Shown here: positions 27,957-35,955 of the stretch, piece after piece | Layout: each line of letters starts with the position of its first letter | Position numbering within the stretch: position 1 is the first letter of the stretch | Assembly: GCF_016862895.1 (NCBI RefSeq) | Contig: NZ_BONV01000002.1 | Location: forward strand, 186,001-250,000 | Direction of reading: 5' to 3' | Length of the DNA stretch: 64,000 nt | DNA from: Planotetraspora kaengkrachanensis | GTDB taxonomy: Bacteria > Actinomycetota > Actinomycetes > Streptosporangiales > Streptosporangiaceae | Position numbers and translations under genes: made by a program | Notes under the pieces: model-generated | The model's input: the letters and a program-made list of their open reading frames with translations, nothing else | Told to the model about the DNA's origin: nothing | The model's database searches: none

Positions 27957-27996
27957 CCGATCGCACAACCGCGTGCGGCTGGGGTTGTGCGATCGG
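27957..27996. terminator. 14-bp perfect inverted repeat between the M19 gene and dppA
   Basis: CCGATCGCACAACC at 27957-27970 and its exact complement at 27983-27996 flank a 12-base loop. On the minus strand it begins 7 bases after the dipeptidase stop, where a terminator belongs, and lies about 83 bases upstream of the dppA start. There is no U-tract. The symmetrical GTTGTGCGATCG element could also be the PucR operator. Confidence 0.6.
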
Positions 27997-28003
27997 ACAA
28001 GGG

Positions 28004-28963
28004 TCACCTCCAGACCTGGGCGGCCACCCGCCGGAAGTTGCCGCCGAGGATGCCGCGGACCGCCTCCTCCGGATAGCCGCGCCCCACCAGTTCGCGCTCG
28101 ACCAGCAGCGTCGTCTCCGGCTCGACGAACTCGATGACGCCCCAGCGCGTGTACTCCTCGGGGAACAGGTCGGGGTTGTCCGCCAGCTCCGCCGTCAGGT
28201 CCTCGGCGTCGAAGGAGTAGTCGCTGCCGATGCCGACGTGCTCGGGGCCGACCAGGTCGACGGCGTAGTCGATGTGCGCGATGAACGCGTCCAAGGTCGC
28301 GGTGTTGGGCCCCAGGAAGATGCCGACACCGGGGATGCCGATGACGCCCCCGGTAGCGGCGCACTCCCGGGCCTGCTCGTCGGTGATGTTGCGGGCGTGC
28401 TCCCACAGGCCGCGCATCGCCGAATGCGAGTAGATCATCGGCTGCTCGGTGGCGGCCGACAGGTCCAGCCCCGTACGGGTGCCGCAGTGCGACCCGTCGA
28501 CCAGCATGCCGACCTCGTTCATCCGCCGGACCAGGTCGCGGCCGTAGGCCGTCAGGCCGGTGTCGACGGCGTCCAGGCAGCCGCCGCCGGCGGCGTTGCC
28601 GTTGTTGTAGCTCGGCAGCAGCGACTTCACGCCCAGGTCGGAGAAGACGCGCACCATGTCGAGGTCCCCCTCCAGCGGGGCGGAGTCCTCCAGGTCGAAC
28701 GCGACGACGATCCGGTCGTCCGGCACCGCCGCGTCGACGTCGGCGACGCTCGTCGCGAGCGTCAGGTCGGGGTGCGCCTCGATCGCGCGGGTGAAGTGGC
28801 CGATGTAGGAGAGCGCGTCCGCACGGGAATGCGGCGCGTAGCCGACGTTGACGCACACGTAGGCCCCGCCGGTACGGCGGTAGCGCAGCAGGTCGGTCAC
28901 GTCGGCGTCGAGCGTGAGGGGCAGGCAGGCGTGCTGCTCCCAGAAGGCACGGGCGGAATTCAT
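28004..28963 (-). CDS. M19 family membrane (renal-type) dipeptidase
   Basis: A 319-residue zinc dipeptidase. Landmarks are VAFDLEDSAPLEGD, LVDGSHCG with a metal His, the paired-ligand region MIYSHSAMRGLWEHARN and the late active-site GIGSDYSFD. M19 enzymes hydrolyse dipeptides, including those with a C-terminal D-residue, which fits the downstream D-peptide cluster. No signal peptide, so probably cytoplasmic. ATG 28963 is preferred over GTG 28969 because AGGA lies about 7 bases upstream. Confidence 0.88.
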   Translation of the reverse strand: MNSARAFWEQHACLPLTLDADVTDLLRYRRTGGAYVCVNVGYAPHSRADALSYIGHFTRAIEAHPDLTLATSVADVDAAVPDDRIVVAFDLEDSAPLEGDLDMVRVFSDLGVKSLLPSYNNGNAAGGGCLDAVDTGLTAYGRDLVRRMNEVGMLVDGSHCGTRTGLDLSAATEQPMIYSHSAMRGLWEHARNITDEQARECAATGGVIGIPGVGIFLGPNTATLDAFIAHIDYAVDLVGPEHVGIGSDYSFDAEDLTAELADNPDLFPEEYTRWGVIEFVEPETTLLVERELVGRGYPEEAVRGILGGNFRRVAAQVWR

Positions 28964-28982
28964 GCGCACATCCTGGTGGATG

Positions 28983-29849
28983 TCACGACTCCCCGATGGC
29001 GTCCAGTCCGGCGATCGCGTCGGCAGGCAGGGTCAGTTCGGCCGCCTTGATGTTCTCCTCCAGGTGGGCGACCTTCGAGGTGCCCGGGATCACCACCGAG
29101 GTGGCAGAGCGCCGCAGCAGCCAGGCCAGTGCGACCTGCTGCGGCGAGGCGCCGACGCGGGCGGCGACGTCGCTCAGCGTGTCCGACTGGATCGGGCTGA
29201 AGCCGCCCAGCGGGAAGAACGAGGCGAATGCGATGTTCTCCCGTGCGCAGCGCTCGAGCAGCGCGTCGTCCTGCCGGTTGACCAGGTTGTAGAGGTTCTG
29301 GATCGCCACGACCGGGGCGATCCGCTGTGCCTCGGTGAGCTGCGTGTCCGAGGCGCCTGACAGACCGAGGTGCCTGATCAGGCCCTCCTGGCGCAGTTCG
29401 GCGAGCGCGCCGAACTCCTCCGAGATCGGGTCGTCGGTCGTGGTGTCGCGGTTGGGCAGACGCAGGTAGACGACGTCGAGCACGTCGAGGCCGAGGGTCT
29501 TCAGGTTGGAGTGGACCTGCTCCTTCAGCGAGGCGGGCGTGATGCTCGGGATCCACGAGCCGTCGTCGCCCCGCAGCGCACCGACCTTGGTGAAGATGTG
29601 CACACCCTCGGCGTACGGCGCCAGCGCTTCTCTGATGATCTCGTTGGTCACATGCGGGCCGTAGAAGTCGGAGGTGTCGATGTAGGTGACACCCCGCTCG
29701 ACGGCGGTGCGGACCACGCGGACGGCCTCGTCCCGGTCCTTCGGCGGTCCGAAGACGTGCGGGCCGGCCAGTTGCATGGCGCCGTAGCCCATGCGGTTGA
29801 CGGTGAGGCCGTCGGCGAGAGCGATGCTCCCCGCGGATGTCGCGGTCAT
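28983..29849 (-). CDS. Aldo/keto reductase
   Basis: A 288-residue aldo/keto reductase with the NADPH-dependent TIM-barrel landmarks: GYGAMQLAG near the start, the catalytic DTSDFYGP (Asp and Tyr), Lys in FTKVG, and VIPGTSKVAHLEEN at the cofactor site. The expected His is replaced in YLRLPN, where LHxxD-type sequences usually have His, so activity on carbonyls may be altered. It is divergent from the TetR at 29967 across two strong operators, and so likely its target. Confidence 0.88.
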   Translation of the reverse strand: MTATSAGSIALADGLTVNRMGYGAMQLAGPHVFGPPKDRDEAVRVVRTAVERGVTYIDTSDFYGPHVTNEIIREALAPYAEGVHIFTKVGALRGDDGSWIPSITPASLKEQVHSNLKTLGLDVLDVVYLRLPNRDTTTDDPISEEFGALAELRQEGLIRHLGLSGASDTQLTEAQRIAPVVAIQNLYNLVNRQDDALLERCARENIAFASFFPLGGFSPIQSDTLSDVAARVGASPQQVALAWLLRRSATSVVIPGTSKVAHLEENIKAAELTLPADAIAGLDAIGES

Positions 29850-29888
29850 GAGGTTCCCCTCCGGATCGATCGCCTGTGCAGGCGACTA

Positions 29889-29902
29889 ACTAACCAGTTA
29901 GC
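29889..29902. promoter_or_regulatory. TetR operator O1 (imperfect)
   Basis: ACTAACCAGTTAGC, one half of a paired operator between the aldo/keto reductase and tetR. Its centre is 30 bases, about three helical turns, from O2. Confidence 0.75.
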
Positions 29903-29918
29903 CAAAGCCTAGGGTCGA

Positions 29919-29932
29919 ACTAACCGGTTAGT
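29919..29932. promoter_or_regulatory. TetR operator O2 (perfect 14-bp palindrome)
   Basis: ACTAACCGGTTAGT is perfectly self-complementary and typical of TetR targets of the CTAACCGGTTAG kind. It lies 35 bases upstream of the tetR ATG, facing both divergent promoters. Confidence 0.85.
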
Positions 29933-29966
29933 CAAACTGGTAGGGTCGCACCCGGGAGGCGAGAAG

Positions 29967-30581
29967 ATGAGCAAGGCGGAAGCGACACGCGAACGGATCC
30001 TCGACGCCGCGCTGGAGGAGTTCTCGACCTTCGGGGTCGCAGGCGCACGCGTCGACCGCATCGCGCACAAGGCCGGGTGCAACAAGAACTTGATCTACAT
30101 CTACTTCGAGAGCAAGGAGAAGCTGTTCACCACGCTGCTCCAGCGCCATCTGGCGGACGTGAACCTGCATATGCCGTTCACGGCCGACGACCTGCCCGGC
30201 TTCGCCGGCAAGGTGTACGACTTCGCCACGGCGCATCCCGAGATCCTGCGACTGCTCGCGTGGTCGACCCTTGAGCAGAGCGCCCAACTGCCGGAGACCA
30301 GGGCGGAATCGTTCGACTACATGGCCGCGGCGGTGATCGACGGCCAGCGGGAGGGCCGGATCGACCCCGGCTTCGAGCCCGAGTTCCTCGTGACGACGCT
30401 GATGGCGATCGCCACGGCGTGGTCACCCGCGCTCCCGTTCGGCACCTCCACCAGGCACCCGGCTCCCGAGGTGCTGCGCGACAACGTCGTCAAGGCGGTC
30501 ACCCTGCTGGTGCGGCCTTTCACCGACGTCGCGGTATCCGGACCCGGGCCCGAAACCTCGGACGAAGAGGAGCAAAGCTAG
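29967..30581 (+). CDS. TetR family transcriptional regulator
   Basis: A 204-residue regulator with helix-turn-helix ARVDRIAHKAGCNKNLIYIYF and the start EATRERILDAALEEF, typical of TetR. The ligand-binding half contains LLAWSTLEQ, as in TetR_C_33-like members. ATG 29967 follows GGGAGGCGAGAAG, a strong ribosome-binding site. Two operators in the intergenic region indicate autoregulation and control of the aldo/keto reductase. Confidence 0.9.
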   Translation: MSKAEATRERILDAALEEFSTFGVAGARVDRIAHKAGCNKNLIYIYFESKEKLFTTLLQRHLADVNLHMPFTADDLPGFAGKVYDFATAHPEILRLLAWSTLEQSAQLPETRAESFDYMAAAVIDGQREGRIDPGFEPEFLVTTLMAIATAWSPALPFGTSTRHPAPEVLRDNVVKAVTLLVRPFTDVAVSGPGPETSDEEEQS

Positions 30582-30817
30582 GCCGGCTCGCCGCGGGGGT
30601 CCGTGCGCCCGGAGGCGTCCGTTGCCGGCGATGAGCGCGCGCAGCTTGGCCGCCCCGGAGTCCGGCGACGACCGCCACTGCCCGTCAGCCCGACCTGATC
30701 GACGGTGGTGCGCTGGCGACGGGCGCGAAGAAATTCACCCAGAGAACTTCCCATAATGGGCAGAATAGGAAATCTTGGTCAATAATTGGCAAATGCGCCG
30801 ACAGTTCGGACGGCACT

Positions 30818-30901
30818 TCACCGTTTCAGCAGCCCGACGGCCATGAAGTACGCGAGGCCGACGGCGACGATGACGAGCGTGATCCCGAACATCACCCGCA
30901 C
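30818..30901 (-). CDS. Single-helix membrane microprotein (27 residues)
   Basis: GTG at 30901 follows GGGAGG at 5 bases. The frame encodes one hydrophobic helix (MFGITLVIVAVGLAYFM) followed by AVGLLKR, so a basic C-terminus inside the membrane protein end. It resembles the small membrane proteins found with transporters, but no partner is adjacent. It is too short for confident coding assignment. Confidence 0.45.
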   Translation of the reverse strand: MRVMFGITLVIVAVGLAYFMAVGLLKR

Positions 30902-31071
30902 GTCAGCCTCCCGCCATACGCAGGTACGGCTCGTCTCGCCTGGTCACAGACGGCAGTTACCCCGAATCGCCCATCTCATCCTTGGCACTCCCACCGCACC
31001 GGACGACTGTAGCCGCGTCATGGTGAGGGGCGGCCTCGTTTAACCCGCGGCTCAGGGGTACGCGAGCAGGC

Positions 31072-31437
31072 ATGACCGTGACCAGATTTCAGGACCTGCC
31101 CGTGGCCGACCGTGACCGCGAGTGGGACGGCGACGCAGCCGACAAGCGGGTCCGGGCCTGGGCCGACGCGAAGGACGCTCCCAACGCGGCCTACCGGGAC
31201 GCCCACGTCTGGTACGACGGCGACGCCGAGGACAACTTCACCGCGTACAAGTTCCTGATCGCCGACGTCGTCGGCGGCGATCTCAAGGTCGTGCCGAGGG
31301 CGGTGATGTCGGCCGGCGGGATCGTCGAAGGCGCCCGCGGCGGAGTCGACATCCCCAAGCAGGAGATGCCGCGCGTGAAGGCGCATCTGGCGAAGTACTA
31401 CGACAAGTTCGGCGACACCGCGCCCTGGGAGCGGTGA
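31072..31437 (+). CDS. Phage prohead-protease/capsid-associated-like small protein
   Basis: A 121-residue acidic protein. The stretch DAHVWYDGDAEDNFTAYKF, then LIADVVGGDLKVVPRAV and GARGGVDIP, resembles the conserved tail of HK97-type prohead protease/capsid-region proteins, which carry a WYD...YKL.IADV..G.L.AVPRA pattern. Here it stands alone without other phage genes, so it is probably a domesticated fragment or a small host family derived from a phage. Function is unknown. Confidence 0.6.
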   Translation: MTVTRFQDLPVADRDREWDGDAADKRVRAWADAKDAPNAAYRDAHVWYDGDAEDNFTAYKFLIADVVGGDLKVVPRAVMSAGGIVEGARGGVDIPKQEMPRVKAHLAKYYDKFGDTAPWER

Positions 31438-31525
31438 GCCGTCCCAGCGGGCTCTCCGCCTGGCATTTTCGCTGATCAGGGGGCTGAACAGGGGACAAAT
31501 GCGGCGGCCGGTACGGTCGGTTCGC

Positions 31526-32389
31526 ATGGACTTCAGCGCAGAGCGGCTATCCGAGCATCTGTTCGGCAGCACCATCGGCGCCCTGGAGATGAACTCCGTC
31601 TATTTGGACGACCAGTTGGACAGCGTCCTGTTCGCGGGGAGACCCGCGGTGCAGCTCGCTCGGTACGGGCGGCGGCTCCCCGAGATCGTCGCCGCGTACC
31701 GGACCGGCGGGGGCGCCGCCGCCGCTCCCCTGGGAGCCGGAGGGCCGCGTGGACACCAACCGCGCGATCTTCCGCAACCTTCTCGGCGAACGGTGGCTGC
31801 CCTCGCTCGGAGAGCTCGACCACCGGTTGCGCTCGGAGCCGCCCGCCCGCATAGCGGACATCGGCTGCGGCACCGGGTGGGCCGGCATCGCGATGGCGCT
31901 GGCGTATCCGCTGGTCGAGGTCGACGGCATCGATCTCGACAGCCGCGGCGTCGAGACGGCCCGGGCGAACGCGAAGTCGTCGGATGTCGCCGAGCGGGTG
32001 CGGTTCCGCGTCGGCGACGCGGCCGAGTTGACCGGACCGGAGCGGTACGACCTCGTGACGATCTTCGAGGCGCTCCACGACATGGCCCTCCCCGTGGACG
32101 CGCTCAGGGCGGCGCGCACGATGTTGGCCGACGACGGCCGGCTGCTGATCGCCGACGTGAAGGCCGAGGAGGAGTTCACGGCCCCGGCACGGAACGGGAA
32201 CAGTGCGACTACGGCTGGAGCCTCATCGCGTGTCTGCCCGACTCCATGGGGGTCCCCGACACCGCCGCGACGGGTACCGTCATGCGCCCGGCCACCCTGC
32301 GCGCGTACGCCGGCGCGGCCGGCTTCACGGACGTGGAGATCCTGCCCATCGACACGCCGTACTGGCGTTTCTACCGGCTCACCGTTTGA
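31526..32389 (+). pseudogene. Class I SAM-dependent methyltransferase, disrupted
   Basis: The frame starts MDFSAERLSEHLFG, switches after YRTGGG (31704-31730) and continues with RVDTNRAIFRNLLGERWLP and the SAM site IADIGCGTGWAGIAMA. It switches back near 32181-32187, where GCCCCGG appears to have lost a C, ending REQCDYGWSLIACLPDSMG and YWRFYRLTV. The usual N-terminal winged-helix of about 70 residues is also missing, with SVYLDD running straight into ARYGRRLPEIV. Two compensating frameshifts plus a deletion indicate decay, although sequencing error at GC runs could explain the shifts. Confidence 0.75.
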
Positions 32390-32426
32390 CGGGACGGGAC
32401 GGGGAGCGACGGACGGGGAACCGGTG

Positions 32427-33038
32427 TCACCCGCGCAGCGCGCCGTGCACGATGGCGCGGGCGACACCGCGGACGGCGTCCTCGCTGACGCTCTCGGGTG
32501 GGGCGGTCACCAGGGTGAACAGCGCCCCGCCGTAGAGCGCGACCAGTGCGGGGATCCGCTCAGGGGAAATGGGGAGACCGAGGTCGGCGTGATGGCCGGC
32601 GGTGAACCTCATCGAGCCGTCCTGCAGTCCCGCGAGGGCCGACGCGAGCACAGGCCGTCGTACGGCCTCCAGCTGAAGCTCGAAGATCGCCAGATACCGG
32701 TCGCGAAGAATGGTCGCCGCGCCGAACAGTGAGTCGGCCAGCAGATCGACGACGTGTTCCGTGAAGTCCGCCGGAATGCTTTCACCGTGCGCCGCGGCCG
32801 CCTTCTTCTGACGCCGAGCGGCCCGGTCCATGTCGGCATGATGCAGCTCGACGATGCGCTCGGCGGTGGCCACGAGCAGCGCCTCCCTGCTCCGGAAGTA
32901 GTTCGAGGCCGTTCCGTACGGCAGTCCTGCGGCCTTCTCGACCGCGCGGTGGGTCACCCCGTGCGCCCCGGAGCCCGCCAGCAGATCGATGGCGGCATCC
33001 GTCAAGGCTCGGCGGCGGGCTGGGTTGGTCGGCGGCAC
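32427..33038 (-). CDS. TetR family transcriptional regulator
   Basis: A 203-residue TetR regulator: ARRRALTDAAIDLLAGSG, then helix-turn-helix VTHRAVEKAAGLPYGTASNYF. The start is GTG 33038. It is divergent from the FAD monooxygenase gene, with a candidate operator of TetR type near 33063-33084 between them, so it most likely represses that gene in the absence of an aromatic or antibiotic-like ligand. Confidence 0.86.
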   Translation of the reverse strand: MPPTNPARRRALTDAAIDLLAGSGAHGVTHRAVEKAAGLPYGTASNYFRSREALLVATAERIVELHHADMDRAARRQKKAAAAHGESIPADFTEHVVDLLADSLFGAATILRDRYLAIFELQLEAVRRPVLASALAGLQDGSMRFTAGHHADLGLPISPERIPALVALYGGALFTLVTAPPESVSEDAVRGVARAIVHGALRG

Positions 33039-33062
33039 ACGACGATGGTATGACGGTATCCG

Positions 33063-33084
33063 TACTAGAACGATCGTAGTGGTA
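33063..33084. promoter_or_regulatory. Candidate TetR operator (tetR/monooxygenase)
   Basis: The segment from TACTAG to GGTA contains the central palindrome ACGATCGT with partly matching flanks. It lies between the divergent tetR (start 33038) and monooxygenase (33116) genes. Confidence 0.5.
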
Positions 33085-33115
33085 CCAGTCTGTGCGGACA
33101 GGGCGGGTGAGCGGC

Positions 33116-34264
33116 ATGCGGGTCGTGGTGGTGGGTGCCGGGCTGGGCGGGGTGGCGGCCGCGGTGGGGCTGCATCGGCGAGGTCACGAGGTGACGCTGT
33201 ACGAACGCGGCGCCGAGCTTCGGGAGGCGGGCACCGCCGTCGTGGTGATGCCCAACGGCGTCCGGGCACTGGACGAGCTGGGGTTGAGCGACTACGTCCG
33301 CGGCCAGGCCATGCCGGCCGTCAACGGCGGCCTGCGGGACTGGCGCGGACGGCCGTTGCTGGTCACCGACGCCGTCCAGGCGCAGCGGACGGTCGGCCCG
33401 TCGGTGGCCGTGAGCCGGGCGGAGTTGCACCAGGCGCTGCGCGGCCCGCTGCCCGCCGGGCTGGTGCGTACCGCGACGCCGGTTCAGCGGCTGGAGTCCG
33501 ACCACGCCGAAGTGACCGTGATCAGCGACGGTCGGCCCGTGACCAGGGCCGACGCGGTGATCGTGGCCGACGGCATCGGCAGCGCGTTACGCGGCCGGCT
33601 CTTCCCCCGGCATCCCGGACTGCGGCGGGCAGGCCGGCTGGACCTGCGCGGCATGCTGCCCACGCCCTCCGGCCTCGACGTGAGCGAGTTTCTGGCCTGC
33701 ATCATGATCGACCGGCGCACCGGGGCGATGTTCGGCCTGTTCCCGGTCGGCGAGAGTCACCTGTACTGGTTCACCGACTCGGCGCTGCACGGACCGCCGC
33801 CGCCGGCCCGTGAGGCGCGCGGCGACATGCTGTCACTGACGGCCGACTGGCACCCGGTGGTCCCCGCACTCATCGAGGCCACCCTGCCCGCCGACATCTA
33901 CGTCGACGCGATCGCCTGCCTGGCCGGACCGCTGCCGTCGTTCACGATCGGCAGGGTCGCGTTGCTCGGCGACGCCGCGCACGCCATGACCCCCGATCTC
34001 GGGCAGGGAGCCAGTCAGGCGTTCGAGGACGCGGCCGCGGTGACCCGGCACCTGGCCGGCGCCGAGCCGGCGGACGTCGAGGAGCGGCTGCTCCGCTACG
34101 ACGCCGAGCGCCGGCCCCGTACCAGCCGGCTGATGCTGGCGTCGTCGCGGCAGTCGTGGCTGATGTCGCGAACCGGCGCCACGGCGTGGCTGCGCGACGC
34201 CGTGCTCCGCGCGACACCGCGGGGGATGGCCACGCGACGGCTCGCCTCGATGTGGCACGTGTAG
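33116..34264 (+). CDS. FAD-dependent monooxygenase (PheA/TetX/MHPA-like hydroxylase)
   Basis: A 382-residue class A flavoprotein hydroxylase. It has the Rossmann FAD motif VVVGAGLGGVAAAVGL at residues 4-19 followed by YERGAELREAG, the DG motif in VIVADGIGSALR and the second FAD motif RVALLGDAAHAMTPDLGQGA. Such enzymes hydroxylate aromatic or tetracycline-like compounds with NAD(P)H. The substrate is unknown. ATG 33116 follows GGGCGGGTGAG. A TetR gene is divergent and shares a candidate operator. Confidence 0.88.
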   Translation: MRVVVVGAGLGGVAAAVGLHRRGHEVTLYERGAELREAGTAVVVMPNGVRALDELGLSDYVRGQAMPAVNGGLRDWRGRPLLVTDAVQAQRTVGPSVAVSRAELHQALRGPLPAGLVRTATPVQRLESDHAEVTVISDGRPVTRADAVIVADGIGSALRGRLFPRHPGLRRAGRLDLRGMLPTPSGLDVSEFLACIMIDRRTGAMFGLFPVGESHLYWFTDSALHGPPPPAREARGDMLSLTADWHPVVPALIEATLPADIYVDAIACLAGPLPSFTIGRVALLGDAAHAMTPDLGQGASQAFEDAAAVTRHLAGAEPADVEERLLRYDAERRPRTSRLMLASSRQSWLMSRTGATAWLRDAVLRATPRGMATRRLASMWHV

Positions 34265-34345
34265 AAGCCCGGTGTGAAAGCGCTCGTCGCGGCTCATGTC
34301 GGTGCACCCTCGTAGACTCCCGGCCATATGGTCGAAGGGATTGCA

Positions 34346-34945
34346 GTGGAATACCCGACGGATATCGCAGCGCTGGCCGAGATCGTGCCTCCAGATCTCG
34401 GCGCGGACGAGAAGATCGACTGGCCGGCGGCGCAGGCACGCTGGGGCACGCGGTTCCCGCATGACTACATGACCTTCATGTCCGTCTACGGCGCCGGCTC
34501 GTTCGGCGAGGTCGGCGTCCTGATGCCGTTGCCCAAGGAGTACATCCAGTGGGATCCCGGGACCTTCGAGGAGGAGACGGAGAACGCCAGAGACACCTGG
34601 GAGATGCTGGGCGGTCAGGAAGGCCTCGACATCGACCCGGACCACATCCTCGCCTGGGGCATCACCTCGGGCCCTGACATCCTGTGCTGGCTGACCACCG
34701 ACCCCGACCCCGACCGGTGGCCGGTCCTGGTCTGCGGCCGGCACACCAGTGAGGACTTCACGCTCTTCCCCTGCGGCATGGTCGAATTCCTGCGCGGGCT
34801 GCTTCTGGACGAGTACGACCCCTACCCTCTCAGCGTCGACCTGCGTGTCACCTCGCCGCGCTTCGTGCACTGGCTCGAGGAACAGAAGCGCTGGAAGGCG
34901 GGCCGGGACCGGGTCTCCGGCCTGCCACGATCATCCGATCGCTAG
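34346..34945 (+). CDS. SMI1/KNR4 family (SUKH domain) protein
   Basis: A 199-residue SUKH protein with the typical IDWPAAQARWGTRFPHDYM and YGAGSFGEV stretches, then ILAWGITSGPDILCWLT and a DYPLS-like C-terminal region. SUKH proteins are often immunity proteins of polymorphic toxins, but solitary actinomycete copies without a toxin neighbour are common and unassigned. GTG at 34346 is chosen for GAAGGG six bases upstream; an in-frame ATG at 34328 lacks a site. Confidence 0.8.
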   Translation: MEYPTDIAALAEIVPPDLGADEKIDWPAAQARWGTRFPHDYMTFMSVYGAGSFGEVGVLMPLPKEYIQWDPGTFEEETENARDTWEMLGGQEGLDIDPDHILAWGITSGPDILCWLTTDPDPDRWPVLVCGRHTSEDFTLFPCGMVEFLRGLLLDEYDPYPLSVDLRVTSPRFVHWLEEQKRWKAGRDRVSGLPRSSDR

Positions 34946-34959
34946 CGCCCGCTCGCGGG

Positions 34960-35286
34960 TCACCGTCGGTGGGATGTGCGGATTCTCTGGGAGATGTTGC
35001 AGCCGTGCCGTCCGCCGTTGCACAGGGCGGACTGGGTGTTGGTCCTCCCGCTGATGCTGATCGACACCTGCTGCTGGCCGCGCATGATGGTCGGGCTTCT
35101 GACGGCTGAATAGTTCCTGTTCTTGATGCCGTTACCGTTGCGCACGGGCCCGCGGTCGTCGGCGGTGGCGGCCGTCATCCCCGTTCTGGGCGCCGCCGCG
35201 CTCGCGCTCGCCGGCGGCGACACCGCGGCGCCGGCACCCGCCGTCACGAGCAGGGCCAGGGTCAGTCGTCGCACGCCGACGACCAT
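34960..35286 (-). CDS. Small secreted protein with C-terminal cysteine pair
   Basis: A 108-residue exported protein: signal RRLTLALLVTAGAGAAV ending in ASASAAA, then a basic, Asn-rich mature part with GNGIKNRNYSAVRSPTI, QQVSISISG and a tail with Cys-x6-Cys (CNGGRHGC). The repeated KNRN and SISISG pattern resembles small secreted proteins of other actinomycetes of unknown role. Starts at 35322 or 35370 are also open; ATG 35286 gives the most typical signal peptide. It is convergent with the SUKH gene, 14 bases apart. Confidence 0.55.
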   Translation of the reverse strand: MVVGVRRLTLALLVTAGAGAAVSPPASASAAAPRTGMTAATADDRGPVRNGNGIKNRNYSAVRSPTIMRGQQQVSISISGRTNTQSALCNGGRHGCNISQRIRTSHRR

Positions 35287-35619
35287 GCCGGCAAGCGGAT
35301 TGCCCGCGAAGTGCAGATTCATTTCCGTGCTCACCCGCCCTGCGCTCGTGTGCTGAACGACGTTCGACATACGGTGCGGAACTCATACCCCGCGGGTGGG
35401 GATGCCGTCCGCGCCGCGAATGATCGGATGCGTAAATGATTGGTCGTGCCCTGCCATCACGCCGGCCAAGGCCACACTCGTCGTGCGGCGGCGGCCCGTT
35501 TAACGGCCCGCCATGTTGAATCGGCATCAGAGAAGCGTCAACGTCTCTTGCCGGGGAACTTCCCGTACCTCCATAGTGAATTCCCGGACGAAATCAAGCA
35601 CCCGGAGGGGAGGGAACCC
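35287..35619. other. Long intergenic leader, no gene supported
   Basis: No conserved frame found; alternative longer starts of the secreted-protein gene lie at its left end. It contains a small hairpin (CCGTTTAACGG) near 35490-35512. Together with 35704-35955 it forms the long leader before the Ro60 gene. Confidence 0.3.
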
Positions 35620-35703
35620 ATGGCGCCACGGAGTCTCCGTGAGGACGTCTGCCGCGAGCGTGTTCCCTCTCCGTTTGTGCCCGTCCGATGTCGCGTCCCC
35701 TAG
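35620..35703 (+). CDS. Short ORF (27 residues) with a very strong ribosome-binding site
   Basis: GGAGGGGAGGG sits just upstream of ATG 35620. The peptide is basic with two cysteines (VCRERV and RCRVP) and unrelated to anything I know. It could be a leader peptide within the Ro60 transcript, or chance. Confidence 0.35.
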   Translation: MAPRSLREDVCRERVPSPFVPVRCRVP

Positions 35704-35955
35704 CAGGACGCCTGTTCAGGTGACGGACTCTGCCTCGTCGAGGCCGACCCGCACCGCGCCGTGACCACGAGTACGTGATCCGGCGGACATGGCCTCCCGG
35801 TGAACGCCCTTGGCCGGCGAACGGGGACGCGACTGGGCACGGCGCCCCTCTGTCACCATGCCTCCGGCATTCACGGAGAAATCCGGTGACTCATTTCGGG
35901 AGGCCCTTTTCCGAGGGCGGGAACAGGTTTCCCGTCCATTAATGGAGAAAGGTCC

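Noticed and set aside
31072-31437. Part of a prophage
   Set aside because: No integrase, portal, terminase or tail gene and no attachment-site repeats occur around it.
34346-34945. SUKH protein as immunity gene of a toxin system
   Set aside because: No toxin, secretion or WXG100-type gene is adjacent, and solitary SUKH proteins are common.
35371-35955. A definite Y RNA gene before Ro60
   Set aside because: No stem with the conserved Ro-binding sequence was found by eye; kept only as a question in the findings.
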